DNA of 64,000 nt from Thermocaproicibacter melissae (GCF_024498295.1 NZ_CP101827.1:62001-126000), one strand, 5' to 3'; positions 46,044-55,388 are shown, numbered from the stretch's first letter. The notes: generated by a model not told the origin, from the sequence alone. Made by a program: numbers and translations.

Positions 46044-47699
46044 TTAGTCTTCAAACACGGCGCCGCGGGAACCGGAGGTGACGAGCTTCGCGTAGCGCTT
46101 GAGGTATCCGGTTAGCTCTTTTTCCGGAGCCTTCCAAGTGGCACGGCGCTTTGCAATCTCTGCCTCGTCAACGCGCAGGGTCAGCGTGCGGTTCGTAATG
46201 TCTACATCAATGATGTCGCCGTCCTGCACAAGTGCGATTAAGCCGCCTGCTGCCGCTTCCGGCGATACATGGCCGATGGCCGCGCCGCGCGTTGCACCGG
46301 AAAAACGTCCGTCCGTAATCAGTGCCACGCTCGAGCCGAGGCCCATGCCGGTGAGCGACGAGGTCGGGGCAAGCATCTCGCGCATGCCCGGGCCGCCCTT
46401 CGGGCCTTCGTAGCGGATGACAACGACGTCACCCTCTTTGATTTTGCCGCCTTGAATCGCCGCAACGGCGTCCTCCTCGCTGTCAAAGCAGCGGGCGGGG
46501 CCGACGTGGTGCATCATTTCGGGTGCAACGGCGCCCTGCTTCACGACGGAGCCCTCCGGCGCAAGGTTGCCCTTCAAGATTGCAATACCGCCGTCCTGAC
46601 GGTAGGGGTTTTCGATTTTATGGATAACCGTGCCGTCGGCATCAGGCGCTTTTTCCAAACGCTCGCGCACCGTTCCGTCCACGGTGGGGATATCCAGATG
46701 AATCAGGTCTTTGCGGGAAAGTTCCTTCATCACGGCAGGAATACCGCCGACTTTGTCGAGGTCGGTGATGAAGATTTTGCCTGCCGGATTCAGCTTGCAA
46801 ATCTGCGGGGTGGTGCGGCTCACCGCGTCAATGACGTCGATGTCGAGCGGCACGCCGATTTCATGAGCAATTGCGGTTAGATGCAGCACCGTGTTGGTGG
46901 AGCAGCCAAGCGCCATTTCGCTGCGCAGCGCATTGAGGAACGCCTCTTTTGTGAGAATATCGCTCGGCCTCCTGCCCTCTTTCAACAGCTTGACGACCGT
47001 TTCGCCCGCCTGCTTTGCCAAGCGGATGCGCTTGGAATAAACTGCCGGAATGGTTCCGTTGCCCGGAAGGGCTAAGCCGATTGCTTCCGTCAGGCAGTTC
47101 ATCGAGTTTGCGGTATACATGCCGGAGCAGCTGCCGCAGCCCGGGCAAGCGGCTTCTTCCATTTCGCGGAGGTCCTCGTCAGACAATTTTCCGGCCGCGT
47201 GGCTGCCGACGGCTTCCGACATTTCGGAGAAGCCGATTCGCTCGCCGCGGAACTCGCCGGGGAGCATCGGTCCGCCGCTGACAAAAACGCTCGGCAGATT
47301 CAAGCGGCAGGCCGCCATGAGCATGCCCGGAACGATTTTGTCGCAGTTCGGAATGAACACTGCCGCGTCCAGAGGATGTGCCGTCAGCATGACTTCAATG
47401 GAGTCTGCAATCAGTTCGCGGGAGCAAAGCGAATACTTCATCCCCTTATGGTTCATGGCAATGCCGTCGCAGACGCCGATGGTCTGGAATTCAAACGGAA
47501 CACCGCCTGCGTAGCGGATGCCGGCCTTTACGGCTTCGCTGATTTCGCGCAGATGTTTATGGCCGGGTATGTAGTCGCTTGCCGAACACACAACCGCCAC
47601 GAACGGGCGCTTGATTTCGCTGTCTGTAAGGCCCAATGCACGAAGAAGAGCGCGCTGCGGGGCGCGGTTTGCGCCTTCCTTGATCTGATCGCTTCTCAT
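46044..47699 (-). CDS. ilvD: Dihydroxy-acid dehydratase
   Basis: 551 aa. It dehydrates 2,3-dihydroxy-isovalerate and 2,3-dihydroxy-3-methylvalerate to the keto acids for valine, leucine and isoleucine. Iron-sulfur ligands lie in [12 protein letters not shown] and [29 protein letters not shown]-type ending is seen as [34 protein letters not shown] precedes its ATG. It is 18 bp after an unknown membrane protein gene and stands apart from other ilv genes, none of which is in the window. Confidence 0.96.
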   Translation of the reverse strand: MRSDQIKEGANRAPQRALLRALGLTDSEIKRPFVAVVCSASDYIPGHKHLREISEAVKAGIRYAGGVPFEFQTIGVCDGIAMNHKGMKYSLCSRELIADSIEVMLTAHPLDAAVFIPNCDKIVPGMLMAACRLNLPSVFVSGGPMLPGEFRGERIGFSEMSEAVGSHAAGKLSDEDLREMEEAACPGCGSCSGMYTANSMNCLTEAIGLALPGNGTIPAVYSKRIRLAKQAGETVVKLLKEGRRPSDILTKEAFLNALRSEMALGCSTNTVLHLTAIAHEIGVPLDIDVIDAVSRTTPQICKLNPAGKIFITDLDKVGGIPAVMKELSRKDLIHLDIPTVDGTVRERLEKAPDADGTVIHKIENPYRQDGGIAILKGNLAPEGSVVKQGAVAPEMMHHVGPARCFDSEEDAVAAIQGGKIKEGDVVVIRYEGPKGGPGMREMLAPTSSLTGMGLGSSVALITDGRFSGATRGAAIGHVSPEAAAGGLIALVQDGDIIDVDITNRTLTLRVDEAEIAKRRATWKAPEKELTGYLKRYAKLVTSGSRGAVFED

Positions 47700-47717
47700 G
47701 GTAAAACCTCCGCTCGT

Positions 47718-48512
47718 CTATGAAATAATTTTTTTCAGAAGTTCCATTGAGGCATTATAGTAATCATCGGCTTTTCCATCAATCGCTGTGCCTTTGTAGC
47801 GGCGAATGGAAATGCTGCAGTCGGACATTATCTCCGACAGCTTCATCTTCACGCTGGTAGTGCCCGCTTCCAGAGTAACGTCAACATTAGCCAGTTTGGG
47901 GCATTTAGCAATCGGTACGCGCATGTTATCATAATCGGTCGCTGTTTCGGAAGGATTGCTTCCGTCTAAATAAGAGAAGATTCTGTTGGTTTTCTCTTGC
48001 TGCATAAAATTAGCGTTGTCGGAAATCAGAATCATGCTGGTGCCCACGCTCATATCGGAGATCCATTTTGCCTGATACGCCTGCAGCATCTGGATGTTCT
48101 GCTGCTGTTGGGCTAAGTCGGAAGAAGGCGAGATGTTTGTTGCTGTCTTTGCGGATTCTTCGCCCGGCAGCACGAATTGCGAAACCTGAACAACGACCTT
48201 TCCATCTCCGTTCAAGTCTTTGCCGTATTTCTCCATTTCCGTGCAAATTGTGTCCAGTACAGAATCCGGATATGTCTTCTCCGTCAACAAGCCGACTGTG
48301 TAGTCCGCCTTTTCCGACGTGACGGAAGTAACAATGGACCATACAACCACAACAGCTACAAACAGTCCGAAGATAATTTTCCACTTATTGTAATACCAAA
48401 AATTCTCCCATTTCCCGTGCGGAGTCTTGTTAGCCTGTTCTGCCTTTTTTTCCGCCTCTGGATCATGTATGGTATCCTCACCAGCATGAAGGAGATAACG
48501 CTCTCGCGCCAC
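47718..48512 (-). CDS. Single-span membrane protein of unknown function
   Basis: 264 aa from a GTG at 48512 with GGAAGTGA upstream. A charged cytoplasmic N-terminus (about 1-46) is followed by a helix (about 48-66, KIIFGLFVAVVVVWSIVTSV) and an outside domain of about 195 residues starting KADYTVGLLTEKTYPDSVLDTIC. I do not recognise the family. It contains a Gln-rich stretch (DLAQQQQNIQMLQAYQ) and several Asp/Asn-rich loops. It probably shares a transcript with ilvD, but nothing suggests a metabolic link. Confidence 0.8.
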   Translation of the reverse strand: MARERYLLHAGEDTIHDPEAEKKAEQANKTPHGKWENFWYYNKWKIIFGLFVAVVVVWSIVTSVTSEKADYTVGLLTEKTYPDSVLDTICTEMEKYGKDLNGDGKVVVQVSQFVLPGEESAKTATNISPSSDLAQQQQNIQMLQAYQAKWISDMSVGTSMILISDNANFMQQEKTNRIFSYLDGSNPSETATDYDNMRVPIAKCPKLANVDVTLEAGTTSVKMKLSEIMSDCSISIRRYKGTAIDGKADDYYNASMELLKKIIS

Positions 48513-48735
48513 GATATCACTTCCTTGTTTGAATCTTCGTTCTTTATCGCTGCAAATTGTTGATGTAAATTGTTATAGCTAATTTAATCTTATCACAATG
48601 AACCTTGCGGAACAATCCCAAATTTACACACCGGCATGAGTTCTCTGCGCCGGTTCCTGATTTAGAATTTGAATAATGTATCAGCATAAGTTATGGCAAT
48701 TCGGTAGTTAATTAATAAATGGGGTTTAGAATACA

Positions 48736-48763
48736 TTGACAGTATACCTAGCAATGATATAAT
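48736..48763 (+). promoter_or_regulatory. Promoter of the fructokinase gene
   Basis: TTGACA (48736-48741), a 16-bp spacer and TATAAT (48758-48763). The remaining gene-free sequence 48513-48735 is A/T-rich, with a possible ACCGG/CCGGT hairpin near 48630-48655 and nothing else recognisable. Confidence 0.75.
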
Positions 48764-48858
48764 TTTTATTACAATGTCATTTTGATGCAGAAGAGTGCCG
48801 ATCATCAAAGTAATTGTAAAACCAAATGAAATAATCTGATATAGAAAGTGTGAATGAC

Positions 48859-49830
48859 ATGTACGACATCGTAGCATTAGGAGAAAGCTTAATTGATTTC
48901 ACTCCAAACGGAACAAATGAAATGGGTATGCTGCAGTTTGTCCGCAACCCCGGCGGAGCTCCTGCCAATGTTCTTGCCATGTTTACAAAACTCGGCGGTA
49001 AAACGGCATTTATCGGCAAGGTCGGGAACGATGAATTCGGAAAGTTTCTGACTGCAACTATGAAAGATGCAGGAATCGACGTTTCCGCTGTTGCCGTTTC
49101 GGAAGAGATTCCCACAACGCTTGCCATTGTGCAGCTAACCGAAAGCGGCGACCGGAGTTTCAGCTTTTACCGAAAGCCCGGCGCGGACATCATGCTTTCC
49201 GCCGACGACCTAAACAAAGAAATGCTCACACATTGCAATGTATTCCATTTCGGTTCGGTTTCTTTAACGGACGAGCCTTCCAAAAGCACCACCCTAAAAG
49301 CGGCGGCAATCGCAAAGGACAGCGGTGCAATTATAAGCTATGACCCCAACTATCGCCCGCTTCTTTGGAAAAGCGAGAGCGAAGCTAAGAAAGTAATTTT
49401 GGAAGCATTGAAACTTGCTGATATTGTCAAGGTATCCTATGAAGAAATGGTTTTACTCACCGGCAAGCAAGACCTCAAAGCAGGCGCAGAAGAATTAGCG
49501 CAATACGGCGCAGTGCTTGTCATCATAACGATGGGAAGCAAAGGGGCTTATTATCACACAAAAACATCTTGCGCCCTTTCTAACACTTACGATGTAAAAA
49601 CTGTCGACACCACGGGCGCGGGAGATGCGTTCTTCGGTGCTATGCTATGGAAACTGAAGGGAAAGTCGCTGGATGAAATCAGCAAGATAAGCGCTGACGA
49701 ATGGAATGAAATCCTCGACTTTGCAAACGCAGCGGGTAGCCTCACCACAACGAAAAAAGGCGCTATCCCCGCAATGCCGAATCTCGCTGAAATTGAAGAA
49801 TGCATGAAAAAGGTCAAAAAGATTGTTTGA
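48859..49830 (+). CDS. PfkB-family carbohydrate kinase, fructokinase-like
   Basis: 323 aa from the ATG at 48859 (MYDIVALGESLIDFTPNG); a GTG at 48850 is an alternative because both have weak sites. The N-terminal PfkB motif (NPGGAPANVLAMFTKLGGKTAFIGKVGNDEFG) and the C-terminal ATP/anion-hole motif with catalytic Asp (DTTGAGDAFFGAM) are complete. It resembles ScrK-type fructokinases that phosphorylate the fructose released from sucrose-6-phosphate. It converges on a truncated BglG-type antiterminator, and no sucrose transporter or hydrolase is present, so it may be what remains of a sucrose locus. Confidence 0.9.
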   Translation: MYDIVALGESLIDFTPNGTNEMGMLQFVRNPGGAPANVLAMFTKLGGKTAFIGKVGNDEFGKFLTATMKDAGIDVSAVAVSEEIPTTLAIVQLTESGDRSFSFYRKPGADIMLSADDLNKEMLTHCNVFHFGSVSLTDEPSKSTTLKAAAIAKDSGAIISYDPNYRPLLWKSESEAKKVILEALKLADIVKVSYEEMVLLTGKQDLKAGAEELAQYGAVLVIITMGSKGAYYHTKTSCALSNTYDVKTVDTTGAGDAFFGAMLWKLKGKSLDEISKISADEWNEILDFANAAGSLTTTKKGAIPAMPNLAEIEECMKKVKKIV

Positions 49831-50547
49831 GCATTTCTGCAACGAAAAGGCATATCCGCAAATTGCGGATATGCCTTTTTTGTTGAAGGGTTGGTTCTTC
49901 ACAATCCGCAGGGTCAAGAATTTCAAGTGGGTCAAAAACCTCTCATGGTAGTAATCCCCGTCGTGTATTTTGAAATGTTCTTTGTTTTCCACAATATCCA
50001 GAATTCCATTCATAAGCTTCGCCGCGTCAAACGTGCCTTTTTCCGAGATATCATATTCCGCGTCCAGAATATGAATGGCAATTGAGGCAGCCTCATCGCA
50101 GGGGAATGTGATGTTGAGGCGCTTGCGAATGATTTCCAGGGCATACAGGCCAATCTGATATTCCACCGAATAAAACCGGCGAATTTCGTTTAGAAGCGGA
50201 TTTGAAAAATCCAGACCGTCCCGATGCCTCTGTGCGGCAAAATGAATGTGATCGGCAAGCGATATATAGGCGCGTTCATTCAGACGCTTGTTTAAAACGC
50301 GTTTGGCATAACAGAAAATTTCATCCGTTACCTCAATATACACGGGCGGCAAAGAAGAGAACAGCGCTTTCAGCCGGTCGGTATCCTTCTGATTTTCCAT
50401 ACGGTAGACTTTTTGTATGGAAGCGGGATTCAGCTCCGTTCCTTCTTTCGCATGATAGCCGATCCCTTTTCCGACAACGATGACCTCCATACCATCGCTG
50501 TCCAGAGCCGTAACGATATTATTATTTATGGATTTATAAATTTTCAT
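49645..50547 (-). pseudogene. BglG/LicT-family antiterminator, 3' truncated
   Basis: Residues 1-55 are the RNA-binding domain (MKIYKSINNNIVTALDSDGMEVIVVGKGIGYHAKEG), residues about 65-170 are PRD1, with regulatory His in LADHIHFA and the later AIHIL. PRD2 begins near 174 but stops at about residue 220 (DNA near 49886), after FLTHLKFLTLRIVKNQPF. The frame then runs by chance through the fructokinase terminator and antisense of that gene to 49645, giving 80 unrelated residues. About 55 codons of PRD2 are gone. The protein could still bind RNA but would lack PTS control through PRD2. Its leader retains RAT and terminator (50573-50657). Confidence 0.82.
49849..49881. terminator. Terminator of the fructokinase gene
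   Basis: A 13-bp stem (49849-49861 with 49863-49875) with T6 on the plus strand and TTTTCG on the minus strand, so it also ends the minus-strand remnant. Confidence 0.88.
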
Positions 50548-50572
50548 AATATCCTATCCACTCTTTCTGGTG

Positions 50573-50631
50573 AAAAACAAAAAACCAAAATTTCACAGAA
50601 CGAATAATACGTTCTGTAAAACTTTGGTTTT
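50573..50631 (-). terminator. Conditional terminator in the antiterminator leader
   Basis: A long stem (50610-50631 with 50581-50602 on the minus strand, 22-nt arms with few mismatches), a 7-nt loop and a U-rich tail. Its upstream arm overlaps the RAT element by 6 nt, the classic arrangement for mutually exclusive folding. Confidence 0.88.
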
Positions 50632-50657
50632 GCCTGCATTACCAGTGACAGCCCAAT
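50626..50657 (-). promoter_or_regulatory. RAT (ribonucleic antiterminator) element
   Basis: The 32-nt minus-strand segment carries the LicT/SacY-type RAT features, including CTGTCACTGGTAATGCAGGC followed by AAAACC. Binding by the RNA-binding domain of the encoded protein would block the overlapping terminator and allow its own transcription, as in bglG-type systems. Confidence 0.85.
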
Positions 50658-50698
50658 ATGAAATTTTATTTCACAAGCATATTATTGCTTCCATTATG

Positions 50699-50727
50699 AT
50701 TATAGCGGGTGCAGCGCCAAAAGTCAA
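50699..50727 (-). promoter_or_regulatory. Promoter of the antiterminator gene
   Basis: On the minus strand TTGACT (50722-50727), a 17-bp spacer and TATAAT (50699-50704), giving a leader of about 145 nt that contains the RAT and terminator. Confidence 0.8.
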
Positions 50728-50780
50728 TTACAAATTTATGGAATAGTGATAGAAAGTAATTAGATATGGGAAGCCTTTCT

Positions 50781-50843
50781 ATGAAAATGTTTGAATTGCC
50801 GGTCATCCGCGTCTTTGCGGCTCAGGAAGTAAAATTCTATTGA
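50781..50843 (+). CDS. Possible 20-aa peptide
   Basis: MKMFELPVIRVFAAQEVKFY, with a weak GGGAAG upstream. It loosely resembles the N-terminal part of short Clostridial peptides that begin M-x-x-F-E-(L/M/I)-P and is preceded by no clear promoter. It may be a truncated remnant or chance. Confidence 0.2.
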   Translation: MKMFELPVIRVFAAQEVKFY

Positions 50844-50859
50844 AAATGCAAAATTACAC

Positions 50860-50888
50860 TTGTCTGTCTATGGGGACAATTCTATAAT
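50860..50888 (+). promoter_or_regulatory. Promoter of the TIM-barrel-like gene
   Basis: TTGTCT (50860-50865), a 17-bp spacer and TATAAT (50883-50888). AGAAAGGTG precedes the ATG at 50938. Confidence 0.65.
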
Positions 50889-50937
50889 GATGGCATTAAG
50901 GCCACAGATAACGCCGATACAAGAAAGGTGATTGATT

Positions 50938-51864
50938 ATGGTAAAACGTCTGATTGACTGCAACAGCGGAGACATTGCCCAGATGGGAAAAGCCGATCTT
51001 TTGAAATCCATCGCACTCAGTGAGGGGCGTGTAATCGCTTGTGAGACAATCGGTGCGGTACCCCCTTATCTGGAAACGGTGACGAATGCAGAGTTTGCCG
51101 CCGGCATGGGAGCGGATATGCTGATTTTGAAACTTTTTGATGTAAACAACCCACTTATCTACGCTTTGCCGCCCGTAGAAAAGTCCGAAACCATCCGGGA
51201 ACTAAAGCGTTTAACCGGAAGGGTCATCGCCGTAAATCTGGAACCGGCCGACCCCGGATGTGCCGCGGGCACCGAAAATCAGGTGTGGGCTCTGACTGAA
51301 GGTCGTCGGGCAACCGTTTCCAACGCCCGTACCCTGTGCGAGATGGGTGCGGACATGATTTTGCTGACCGGCAATCCCGGGATCGGCGTTCAGAACCACG
51401 CGATTACAGAGTCTTTGAAAGCAATCTCTCAGGAATTGGGAGACCGCATAATTCTCGCCGCTGGAAAGATGCATGCTTCCGGAATTCTCTCCGAATCGGG
51501 TCAAAATCTGATTACACGGCACGACATCGAGGAATTTGTAAATGCCGGCGCAGATATTATATTGCTTCCGGCGCCGGGAACCGTTCCCGGAATTACGATG
51601 GAATATATCCGCAGTCTTGTCGAGTATGCCCACAGTCTGGGGGCACTGACGATGACGGCAATAGGGACATCGCAGGAAGGGGCCGACCGGAATACCATTC
51701 GGCAGATTGCTCTGCTATGCAAAATGACCGGAACAGATATTCACCATCTTGGTGACTCGGGTTATGTGGGGATGGCGCTTCCGGAAAACATTATGGCATA
51801 TTCCATTGCCGTAAAGGGTGTGCGCCACACTTACCGCCGCATGGTCCGGTCGGTGAACCGCTGA
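50938..51864 (+). CDS. TIM-barrel-like protein of the PTS-associated DUF7916 type
   Basis: 308 aa from the ATG at 50938 (MVKRLIDCNSGDIAQMGKADLLKSIALSEGRVIACE). The repeating beta-strand pattern (MLILKLFDV, VIAVNLEPA, ADMILLTGNPGIG, RIILAAGKMH, ADIILLPAPGTVPG, ALTMTAIGTSQEG) fits an (alpha/beta)8 barrel. Proteins like this usually lie within sugar PTS operons and are often misnamed haloacid-dehalogenase-like; their reaction is unknown. Here it is monocistronic beside the truncated antiterminator, with no PTS genes. That fits a larger PTS locus having been lost. Confidence 0.7.
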   Translation: MVKRLIDCNSGDIAQMGKADLLKSIALSEGRVIACETIGAVPPYLETVTNAEFAAGMGADMLILKLFDVNNPLIYALPPVEKSETIRELKRLTGRVIAVNLEPADPGCAAGTENQVWALTEGRRATVSNARTLCEMGADMILLTGNPGIGVQNHAITESLKAISQELGDRIILAAGKMHASGILSESGQNLITRHDIEEFVNAGADIILLPAPGTVPGITMEYIRSLVEYAHSLGALTMTAIGTSQEGADRNTIRQIALLCKMTGTDIHHLGDSGYVGMALPENIMAYSIAVKGVRHTYRRMVRSVNR

Positions 51865-51913
51865 AAATTCGGCGAATCAGGCTGTTATATTAAAATAGCG
51901 GAAAAGCGTAAAA

Positions 51914-51944
51914 GGCGGGAAACACACGTTTCCCGCCTTGCTTT
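51914..51944. terminator. Terminator between the TIM-barrel gene and the SGNH esterase
   Basis: A perfect 10-bp stem (51914-51923 with 51928-51937). Plus-strand tail TTGCTTT and minus-strand tail TTTTACG; both are modest U-runs. Confidence 0.7.
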
Positions 51945-52003
51945 ATGCAGAAATATTGACTGCCTGTTTCAGCCTTTCTTTCGATCTTCGTAGCTCCGTA
52001 CAA

Positions 52004-52951
52004 TTAGAACCCCAGTTTTTCAATAGCCCTTACAAGATTCCGACCGTATACCTCTGAACCCAACTGATTCGGATGAAGATTATCAAGGTAATATTCCGGA
52101 AGATGCGGTACCAATTCAAATCCGTCAACTACAGAAACCGATTTGTATTTCTTAACAATATCCTTTATCTTATTACAAAATCGAATAAGAGTCGGAATGC
52201 CTTCCAGATTATCGCCTCTCCAAATAGGGGTTATGCACAGAATCGGGGTATCCTTATAAATCTCGGTAAGCACTTCATAGTACTCTTCAATATCCTTCAT
52301 GGTCTCGGTTCCATACTGGTTTGTGCCGAGCGCAACGATGATTTTGTCCGGCTTATAACCTTCCATCTTCATCAGTGAGTTTTTATCATAGATATATCCG
52401 CCTATGCCCTGATTGATAATGTCGTATCCAAGCAATCGGTTCGCTACGCTGACATATGTATTCCCTGACCTTAACGGTCCATATCCCTGTGTGATCGAAT
52501 CCCCAAGCCACAAAACCTTTGGGCCCTTTTTTACAGGCATAATATCAGCATTAATTTCAAAATTCTTGATTACAACCGTTGCGTCTGCCGGAAGGTAAAT
52601 GATGACGTTCTTCTTTTTCCCTTCCAAAGTAAATGAAATCGTTCCCTCCTCTTTGATGTCTTTTACATATACAATATCGGTAATCAGTCCATCCACACAT
52701 AATTCAAAAGAATCCTGTGAACCCATCCATATTATTTTATAATCAAAAGAAATTTTAGTTGCCTCAGTAACAAACTCCAGTGTTTTCGCCGCACTCGCCG
52801 AACATCTTTCGTACCAAATAATTGATGCTTTCGCAAAATAGTCCATCTGCGCCTTACTATACTGAAACGCCTGAAGATATCCGTCCTCTGTTTCGGCAAA
52901 CGAATATGCTCCGTAGTATATTTTTTTCAGCTGCTCATTGTTTAAAACCAT
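52004..52951 (-). CDS. SGNH/GDSL esterase with N-terminal accessory domain
   Basis: 315 aa from the ATG at 52951, with GGAGGAG upstream. The N-terminal about 150 residues are beta-rich and carbohydrate-binding-like (GAYSFAETEDGYLQAFQYSKAQM...). The hydrolase domain follows: VLWLGDSITQGYGPLRSG (nucleophile Ser), the NQGIGGYIYD block, VALGTNQYG (block III Asn), and DNLHPNQLGSEVYG (Asp-His). No signal peptide. It resembles two-domain acetyl-xylan or oligosaccharide esterases. It is noticeably A/T-richer than neighbouring genes, suggesting transfer or a different history. Confidence 0.85.
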   Translation of the reverse strand: MVLNNEQLKKIYYGAYSFAETEDGYLQAFQYSKAQMDYFAKASIIWYERCSASAAKTLEFVTEATKISFDYKIIWMGSQDSFELCVDGLITDIVYVKDIKEEGTISFTLEGKKKNVIIYLPADATVVIKNFEINADIMPVKKGPKVLWLGDSITQGYGPLRSGNTYVSVANRLLGYDIINQGIGGYIYDKNSLMKMEGYKPDKIIVALGTNQYGTETMKDIEEYYEVLTEIYKDTPILCITPIWRGDNLEGIPTLIRFCNKIKDIVKKYKSVSVVDGFELVPHLPEYYLDNLHPNQLGSEVYGRNLVRAIEKLGF

Positions 52952-53115
52952 ATCATTTTCTCCTCCGCCAAGTTCAAAATTTTTACTGCCTATAAATTCC
53001 AATCTTTATTCTTTATACCACACTTTACGTGAAACTTCTACTTGGTTATGAAAATGATTCATCGAGGTCTCTTTTTGCTTAGGAATATCTGCCGCTAGAT
53101 TTTCTCCTCTATGCA

Positions 53116-53151
53116 ACAAGGGGGATAGAAGTCTCCTTCTGTCCCCCTTGT
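53116..53151 (-). other. 16-bp hairpin with GNRA-type loop after lysS
   Basis: On the minus strand the arms 53136-53151 and 53116-53131 pair over 16 bp with one C-A mismatch, closed by GAGA, a GNRA tetraloop. It lies 41 bp past the lysS stop. It has no U-run (TTGCATAG follows), so it is more like an mRNA end-stabilising or processing hairpin than a classic terminator. Confidence 0.55.
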
Positions 53152-53192
53152 ACTGTTCTCCATATATTACTTGAGTATAGCCTTTAATAGGT

Positions 53193-54701
53193 TTATTTCT
53201 CCAGAGGCTTCATGGTCGGGAACAGCAGAACGTCGCGAATGGATGCGCTGTCGGTCAGCAGCATCACAAGGCGGTCGATTCCCATTCCCATGCCGCCCGT
53301 AGGAGGCATACCGTATTCCAAAGCCGTGAGGAAATCTTCGTCAATCATGTTTGCTTCCTCGTCGCCCTTTGCACGCAGTTCCATCTGGCGTATAAAACGC
53401 GCACGCTGGTCAATCGGGTCATTCAGCTCAGAATAAGCGTTGGCAAGCTCGCAGCGCGCAACATACAGTTCAAAGCGTTCCACAAGCTCCGGCATATTGC
53501 GCTTGCGCTTTGTAAGCGGAGATACCTCAACCGGGTAATCGTAAATGAATGTCGGCTGAACCAGCTTGTCTTCCACCTTTTCGTCAAAGGTGAGCGCCAT
53601 AATGTCGCCCCAAAGATCCGTTTCCTTCGGCTCCAGGCCAAGCTGCTTCGCGACTTCGCGTGCCTTCTCCGTGTCTCCCTTGAAGGAGAGGAAGTCGATT
53701 CCTGTGTATTCCTTAATTGCATCATTCATGGTAATGCGGCGGAACGGCGCAGAGAAGTCAAGCTCCTCACCCTGGTAGGTTACGACTTCCGTGCCGCAGG
53801 CTGCGCGCGCGCAGGCGCGAACCATGGCTTCGGTGCGGTCCATCATGCCGAAATAATCGGTGTAGGCTTCATACATCTCAATGGTGGTAAACTCCGGATT
53901 GTGCTTGACATCCATGCCTTCATTGCGGAAAATGCGTCCGATTTCATAGACGCGCTCCATACCGCCGACGATGAGGCGCTTCAGATGAAGCTCCGTTGCA
54001 ATGCGCAGGTACATATCAATATCAAGCGTATTGTGGTGCGTGATAAACGGACGAGCCGCGGCGCCGCCCGGAATGGTGTTGAGCACCGGGGTCTCCACTT
54101 CAATGTAGCCCATGTCGTCGAGCATTTGACGGATGGTCTTGATGATTTTGCTGCGGCGGATAAAGGTTTCCTTGACCTCGGGGTTGACAATGAGGTCAAT
54201 GTAGCGCTGGCGATAGCGAAGGTCGGTGTCCTTCAAGCCGTGGAATTTCTCCGGCAGCGGAAGCAGCGACTTCGCAAGCAGGCGAATCTCGCGGGCATGG
54301 ACGGAGATTTCCCCGCGGCGTGTTTTGAACACATATCCCTTTACGCTGATAATGTCGCCGATGTCCCAGTACTTCTTGAGTTCGGCATAGCTTTCTTCGC
54401 CGACCTGGTCAATCTTAATGTAAACCTGAATCCGTCCGCTGCGGTCATAGATGTCCATGAAGCTGGCTTTGCCCATGTCGCGCCAGCTCATGATGCGGCC
54501 CGCAATGCAGACGTCCTTGTTTTCCAGCTCTTCAAAGCGGTCGCGAATCTCCTGCGCTGAAATGTCGCGCGGGCAAACTGTAATTTGGAACGGGTCTTTC
54601 CCGCTTTGGTAAAGCTCTTCGAGCTTTTTCCTGCGGATTTCGATTTCCCCTAATTCTTTCTTTTCTTCCGTGCGCTCTGTTTCCTTCTTTTCTTCGTTCA
54701 T
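53193..54701 (-). CDS. lysS: Lysyl-tRNA synthetase, class II
   Basis: 502 aa. N-terminal OB-fold anticodon domain (about residues 55-160, [32 protein letters not shown]) and class II core with motif 2 ([29 protein letters not shown]) and motif 3 ([22 protein letters not shown]). A highly charged Glu/Lys N-terminal extension of about 25 residues precedes the core. It follows greA across a terminator and may have its own promoter in the 111-bp gap, which I could not pinpoint. No T-box leader is seen. Confidence 0.97.
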   Translation of the reverse strand: MNEEKKETERTEEKKELGEIEIRRKKLEELYQSGKDPFQITVCPRDISAQEIRDRFEELENKDVCIAGRIMSWRDMGKASFMDIYDRSGRIQVYIKIDQVGEESYAELKKYWDIGDIISVKGYVFKTRRGEISVHAREIRLLAKSLLPLPEKFHGLKDTDLRYRQRYIDLIVNPEVKETFIRRSKIIKTIRQMLDDMGYIEVETPVLNTIPGGAAARPFITHHNTLDIDMYLRIATELHLKRLIVGGMERVYEIGRIFRNEGMDVKHNPEFTTIEMYEAYTDYFGMMDRTEAMVRACARAACGTEVVTYQGEELDFSAPFRRITMNDAIKEYTGIDFLSFKGDTEKAREVAKQLGLEPKETDLWGDIMALTFDEKVEDKLVQPTFIYDYPVEVSPLTKRKRNMPELVERFELYVARCELANAYSELNDPIDQRARFIRQMELRAKGDEEANMIDEDFLTALEYGMPPTGGMGMGIDRLVMLLTDSASIRDVLLFPTMKPLEK

Positions 54702-54765
54702 CTGTTACACATCCCGATCAATTGTTATCCGCCTGCTCCCAAACAAAAGGAACGCGGTGTTTCTT

Positions 54766-54805
54766 AATAAAAATATTGGCAGGGTGGTAAAACACCACTC
54801 CTGCC
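54766..54805 (-). terminator. Terminator of greA
   Basis: On the minus strand GGCAGG-AG-TGGT pairs with ACCA-C-CCTGCC, with AATATTTTTATT following. It begins 8 bp after the greA stop. Confidence 0.75.
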
Positions 54806-54812
54806 CTTCTCA

Positions 54813-55298
54813 TCACTTGGAAATTGCCAAAACCTCATATTTCATTGTGCCGGCAGGAACTTCAATTTCGACAACATCACCCGTTTTGTGGTTCAGCAGT
54901 GCCTTGCCGACGGCAGATTCATCCGAGATGCTGCCTTCCAGCGGGTCTGCTTCATTGGAACCCACAATTTTGTAATTCACAATTTGGCTCGTACCCGTTG
55001 CCGGATTGGTAACGCGCAGTTCTACTTTTGAGCCGATGTGGATATTCTCGTTGCTCAGTTCGCTTTCGTCAATAACCTTCACGCGTTTGAGCATTGCTTC
55101 AATATCCGCAATGCGAGCTTCTACGATTGCCTGTTCGTTCTTGGCTTCGTCGTATTCACTGTTTTCAGAAAGGTCGCCGAATGAAAGAGCAACCTTGATT
55201 TTCTCCGATACTTCTTTTCGCTTGACACTTTTGAGTTCTTCGAGTTCTGCTTCGAGCTTTTCAAGCCCCTTCTGTGTTAAAAGAATTTCCTTTGCCAA
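54813..55298 (-). CDS. greA: Transcription elongation factor GreA
   Basis: 161 aa, the usual length. An N-terminal antiparallel coiled coil (residues about 8-75) with the acidic tip region DLSENSEYDEAKNEQ inserts into the RNA polymerase secondary channel, and a C-terminal FKBP-like domain includes ISDESAVGKALLNHKTGDVVEIEVPAG. It rescues backtracked polymerase by stimulating transcript cleavage. Confidence 0.97.
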   Translation of the reverse strand: MAKEILLTQKGLEKLEAELEELKSVKRKEVSEKIKVALSFGDLSENSEYDEAKNEQAIVEARIADIEAMLKRVKVIDESELSNENIHIGSKVELRVTNPATGTSQIVNYKIVGSNEADPLEGSISDESAVGKALLNHKTGDVVEIEVPAGTMKYEVLAISK

Positions 55299-55359
55299 TG
55301 GAACCCCGCCTTTTTTGAAAGCCGCTGTACGCGGCCGAAAATTCTAGATAGTAAATCTT

Positions 55360-55388
55360 ATTATAGTAAACGCAGCCCGGTCTGTCAA
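55360..55388 (-). promoter_or_regulatory. Perfect sigma-A promoter of greA
   Basis: On the minus strand TTGACA (55383-55388), an exact 17-bp spacer and TATAAT (55360-55365). It shows that greA is transcribed separately from the S41 protease gene upstream. Confidence 0.9.
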
